Shown here: in pieces, positions 5,708 through 7,194 of the stretch
Layout: the number at the start of each line of letters is the position of its first letter
Numbering within the stretch: the stretch's first letter is position 1
Assembly: GCA_910585065.1 (NCBI GenBank)
Contig: CAJUCG010000181.1
Location: forward strand, 1 to 7,194
Length of the DNA: 7,194 nt
Direction: 5' to 3'
Source of the DNA: an uncultured Lachnospiraceae bacterium
Lineage (GTDB): Bacteria > Bacillota > Clostridia > Lachnospirales > Lachnospiraceae
Made by a program: the position numbers and the translations under genes
Notes under the pieces: generated by a model
Database searches by the model: none
What the model was told of the DNA's origin: nothing
What the model saw: the letters and a program-made list of their open reading frames with translations, nothing else

Positions 5708-6977
5708 TGTACGCGATATCTCTTATTACATCAGACTGCATATTCTCAAAAAAAACGGTATGCCTTGCGGATAACGCCACTTTCTCAAGCATCCTTACTC
5801 TGCCCTTTAATGCCTTGCACAGCGTATTGCACCGGGCTTCATCCACAAATATGGAGCCTTTTGCAATCTCTTTCAATTCCTCGCCAATTCCAGTCAATGC
5901 AGAAAAATCAAGCCATGTAAAATCACTAACCAATTTAATCTGTTCCTCATGGCTGCTCTTAAACGGCTTGCAGATTGCCTTTGCCCCCGCATAAATCATC
6001 GCGGTGGGCTTATCAAGCCAGAGGGATGTCCCACTGTCATAAATCGGTGCTGCGCCGATATACTCCAACGTGTCCGCCCGCCGGATAATGCCAAAATTAT
6101 TCTGGTGTCTGTCCTCATTGACGATAAGATAATCCAACACAATCATCCGATCAACTGCCTCCCTTATACCGGGAATCCCTAATTTCTCACAGCAATTAAG
6201 ATAATGGTGGTACACCGATATATGATTTGGCTTCCTCTCTGTCTGCATAATATACCATGCGGAAATCAGTTCCGTATCCGGCGCGATAAAATCCTCACAC
6301 ATACTGTATGGGGAAGCACCCATTTTCTCCGAGTCCGGATTTATCCTCAGAGTGTAGGCAACATGGGAGATACCAAGCCTTTCACAAATGCGGCTTGCCA
6401 GCACCTCATTGTACGGCTCCTGGCAGACCGCCCCACTCCCCCCTTTAAGCAGACAGCGTTTCCCGTCAAAAACCAACCATCTTTTCTTCAGCCATCCGTC
6501 CGTCGTATTGTCCGGGGACATCAGATTGATGTGACTGTCATATGTGCCTTTCCCAAACAAAATATCACCCACATCCCCAGAAAACAGATTCTCAAAAAAA
6601 TTGACCTGTGCCCAGGAAAGTTCGGAGCCTACTGGGCATATCCAATACTGATCAGACAGACTCAATCCCAGACATTTTTCTACCAATAACTGCGTGTTTG
6701 GCATATGCAGTTTTATCAGGGCATCCCGTATCCCCAAACGGCTTTCCGGGATTGTCCGCCCCCGCCACCACTCATTCAATGCGCTGCGATCAATACTCTG
6801 TTTCCTGACTGGGATACCGACCGGCAAATGGGAAATTTCTTTTACTGCGCCAATGGAAACGATAGCTCCGGACGCGACATCCAGTGTTATCTCCACAACG
6901 GGGATATTCCCATGCATCAGCATATAAGGTGTAAACAGTTCTGACATAGATTCATTTTCTCCCTTCTCAGCACGCAT
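5688..6977 (-). CDS. HipA-like serine/threonine kinase domain protein
   Basis: A 429-residue protein of the HipA-like kinase superfamily. Residues about 17-60 (YMLMHGNIPVVEITLD, then LPVGIPV) form the N-terminal part of the kind I associate with clostridial HipA-domain proteins. The middle has ALNEWWRGRTIPESRLGIRD (67-86) and LSLSDQYWICP. The kinase core shows TDGWLKKRW (159-167), the likely ATP-binding Lys178 in CLLKGG, Glu187 in EPYNE, the catalytic loop NEDRHQNNFG (287-296, with Asp289 and Asn294) and the metal-binding Asp314 in PIYDSG. All key residues are present, so it should be active. HipA of E. coli phosphorylates GltX; the substrate here is unknown. Met11 (6947), preceded by AAGGGAG, may be the real start. 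A winged-helix gene overlaps its 3' end, and a serine recombinase gene ends about 120 bases upstream, suggesting mobile-element cargo. Confidence 0.85.
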   Translation of the reverse strand: MRAEKGENESMSELFTPYMLMHGNIPVVEITLDVASGAIVSIGAVKEISHLPVGIPVRKQSIDRSALNEWWRGRTIPESRLGIRDALIKLHMPNTQLLVEKCLGLSLSDQYWICPVGSELSWAQVNFFENLFSGDVGDILFGKGTYDSHINLMSPDNTTDGWLKKRWLVFDGKRCLLKGGSGAVCQEPYNEVLASRICERLGISHVAYTLRINPDSEKMGASPYSMCEDFIAPDTELISAWYIMQTERKPNHISVYHHYLNCCEKLGIPGIREAVDRMIVLDYLIVNEDRHQNNFGIIRRADTLEYIGAAPIYDSGTSLWLDKPTAMIYAGAKAICKPFKSSHEEQIKLVSDFTWLDFSALTGIGEELKEIAKGSIFVDEARCNTLCKALKGRVRMLEKVALSARHTVFFENMQSDVIRDIAYSGKDVE

Positions 6978-6988
6978 TCCGCCTTATG

Positions 6989-7002
6989 TAGAATACATTC
7001 TA
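6989..7002. promoter_or_regulatory. Palindrome upstream of the kinase gene, possible operator
   Basis: TAGAAT-AC-ATTCTA is a perfect 6-bp inverted repeat with a two-base centre, 11 bases before the upstream kinase start codon. It is the right size for a winged-helix or HTH dimer. On the minus strand, bases just before it (TTGAAT and TAGAAT-like hexamers) could be parts of a promoter, but the spacing is poor. An operator role is a guess. Confidence 0.3.
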
Positions 7003-7097
7003 TCCTCACCAATTCATTCAATATCCTGATTTGAGATTGCAAAGTCCAATTTCGTCCACCCGCTCCAAAGAATGAAAAAAAGTACCTGCCCGCCCGT

Positions 7098-7194
7098 TCA
7101 CAGACGGTCAAACGCCCACTCAATCTTCACTTTCTTCCCCCGATAAACTGTTACCCTTTTAATAAAAGCATCCACTATTTCCTGCGTCAGCCGC
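7098..7194 (-). CDS. Large serine recombinase, C-terminal end (partial)
   Basis: Only the last 31 codons are inside the window. They read RLTQEIVDAFIKRVTVYRG and KKVKIEWAFDRL before TGA (7098-7100). LTxEIVDxFIxxIxVYxGKxVxIxWxF is the characteristic end (DUF4368 region) of site-specific serine recombinases carried by clostridial integrative elements. These enzymes cut and rejoin attachment sites to integrate or excise the element. The catalytic serine and zinc-ribbon domains lie beyond the right edge. Attachment sites of such enzymes often lie close to the recombinase gene, but I could not identify one without its partner. Confidence 0.8.
   Translation of the reverse strand, partial: RLTQEIVDAFIKRVTVYRGKKVKIEWAFDRL

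Noticed and set aside
5650..6977. Several + strand reading frames of 66-161 codons opposite the kinase gene
   Set aside because: They lack ribosome binding sites and recognisable motifs, while the - strand frame carries a full set of HipA-family motifs. They are antisense shadows.
6917..7123. A - strand 68-codon frame between the recombinase end and the kinase
   Set aside because: It overlaps both neighbouring genes in another frame and has no recognisable content.
1..7194. CRISPR arrays, tRNA and rRNA genes
   Set aside because: No regularly spaced repeats and no tRNA-like or rRNA-like sequence was seen on either strand.

Overview
The window looks like an accessory region of a low-GC Gram-positive genome, most likely a Clostridia or Lachnospiraceae-type gut bacterium. 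The reasons are AT-rich genes with strong AGGAGG-type ribosome binding sites, Rhs-core protein fragments of the clostridial kind, a HipA-family kinase of a type I associate with Clostridia, and the C-terminus of a large serine recombinase. All assignments were made by eye from the sequence; no database search was run.

Positions 1 to about 4980 (all + strand) read as a graveyard of polymorphic-toxin cassettes. Short broken pieces of an Rhs/YD-repeat protein alternate with small intact genes that behave like immunity genes. In order: a DUF2247-like protein (13-513); a scrap of Rhs repeat (516-608); a lysine-rich unknown protein (740-1288); an Rhs core end plus pretoxin tip broken by one frameshift (1463-2022); another Rhs scrap and the tail of a toxin domain (2064-2376), followed two bases later by a 175-residue putative immunity protein whose C-terminal half resembles EF-G domain IV (2379-2906); a decayed copy of the 740-1288 gene (2907-3123); a second copy of the Rhs repeat scrap (3165-3416); an unknown helical protein (3498-3983) overlapping a truncated GNAT acetyltransferase (3976-4119); a second frameshifted Rhs tip (4119-4550); and a final putative immunity gene (4557-4982). 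The Rhs pieces are less AT-rich than the immunity-like genes. The expected full-length Rhs toxin gene would lie upstream, to the left. The layout fits tip exchange: Rhs-homologous handles carry new toxin tips in, old tips decay, and immunity genes are retained.

Positions 4983-5473 have no convincing gene. They do hold a good sigma-A-like promoter overlapped by a long inverted repeat, with a 33-codon reading frame at the repeat's right arm.

Positions 5474-7194 (all - strand) form a separate, less AT-rich block: the last 31 codons of a serine recombinase, then a HipA-like kinase, then a small winged-helix protein overlapping the kinase gene by 20 bases. This is probably the edge of an integrated mobile element carrying a toxin-antitoxin-like or regulatory kinase pair, with the DNA-binding partner downstream rather than upstream as in classical hipBA.
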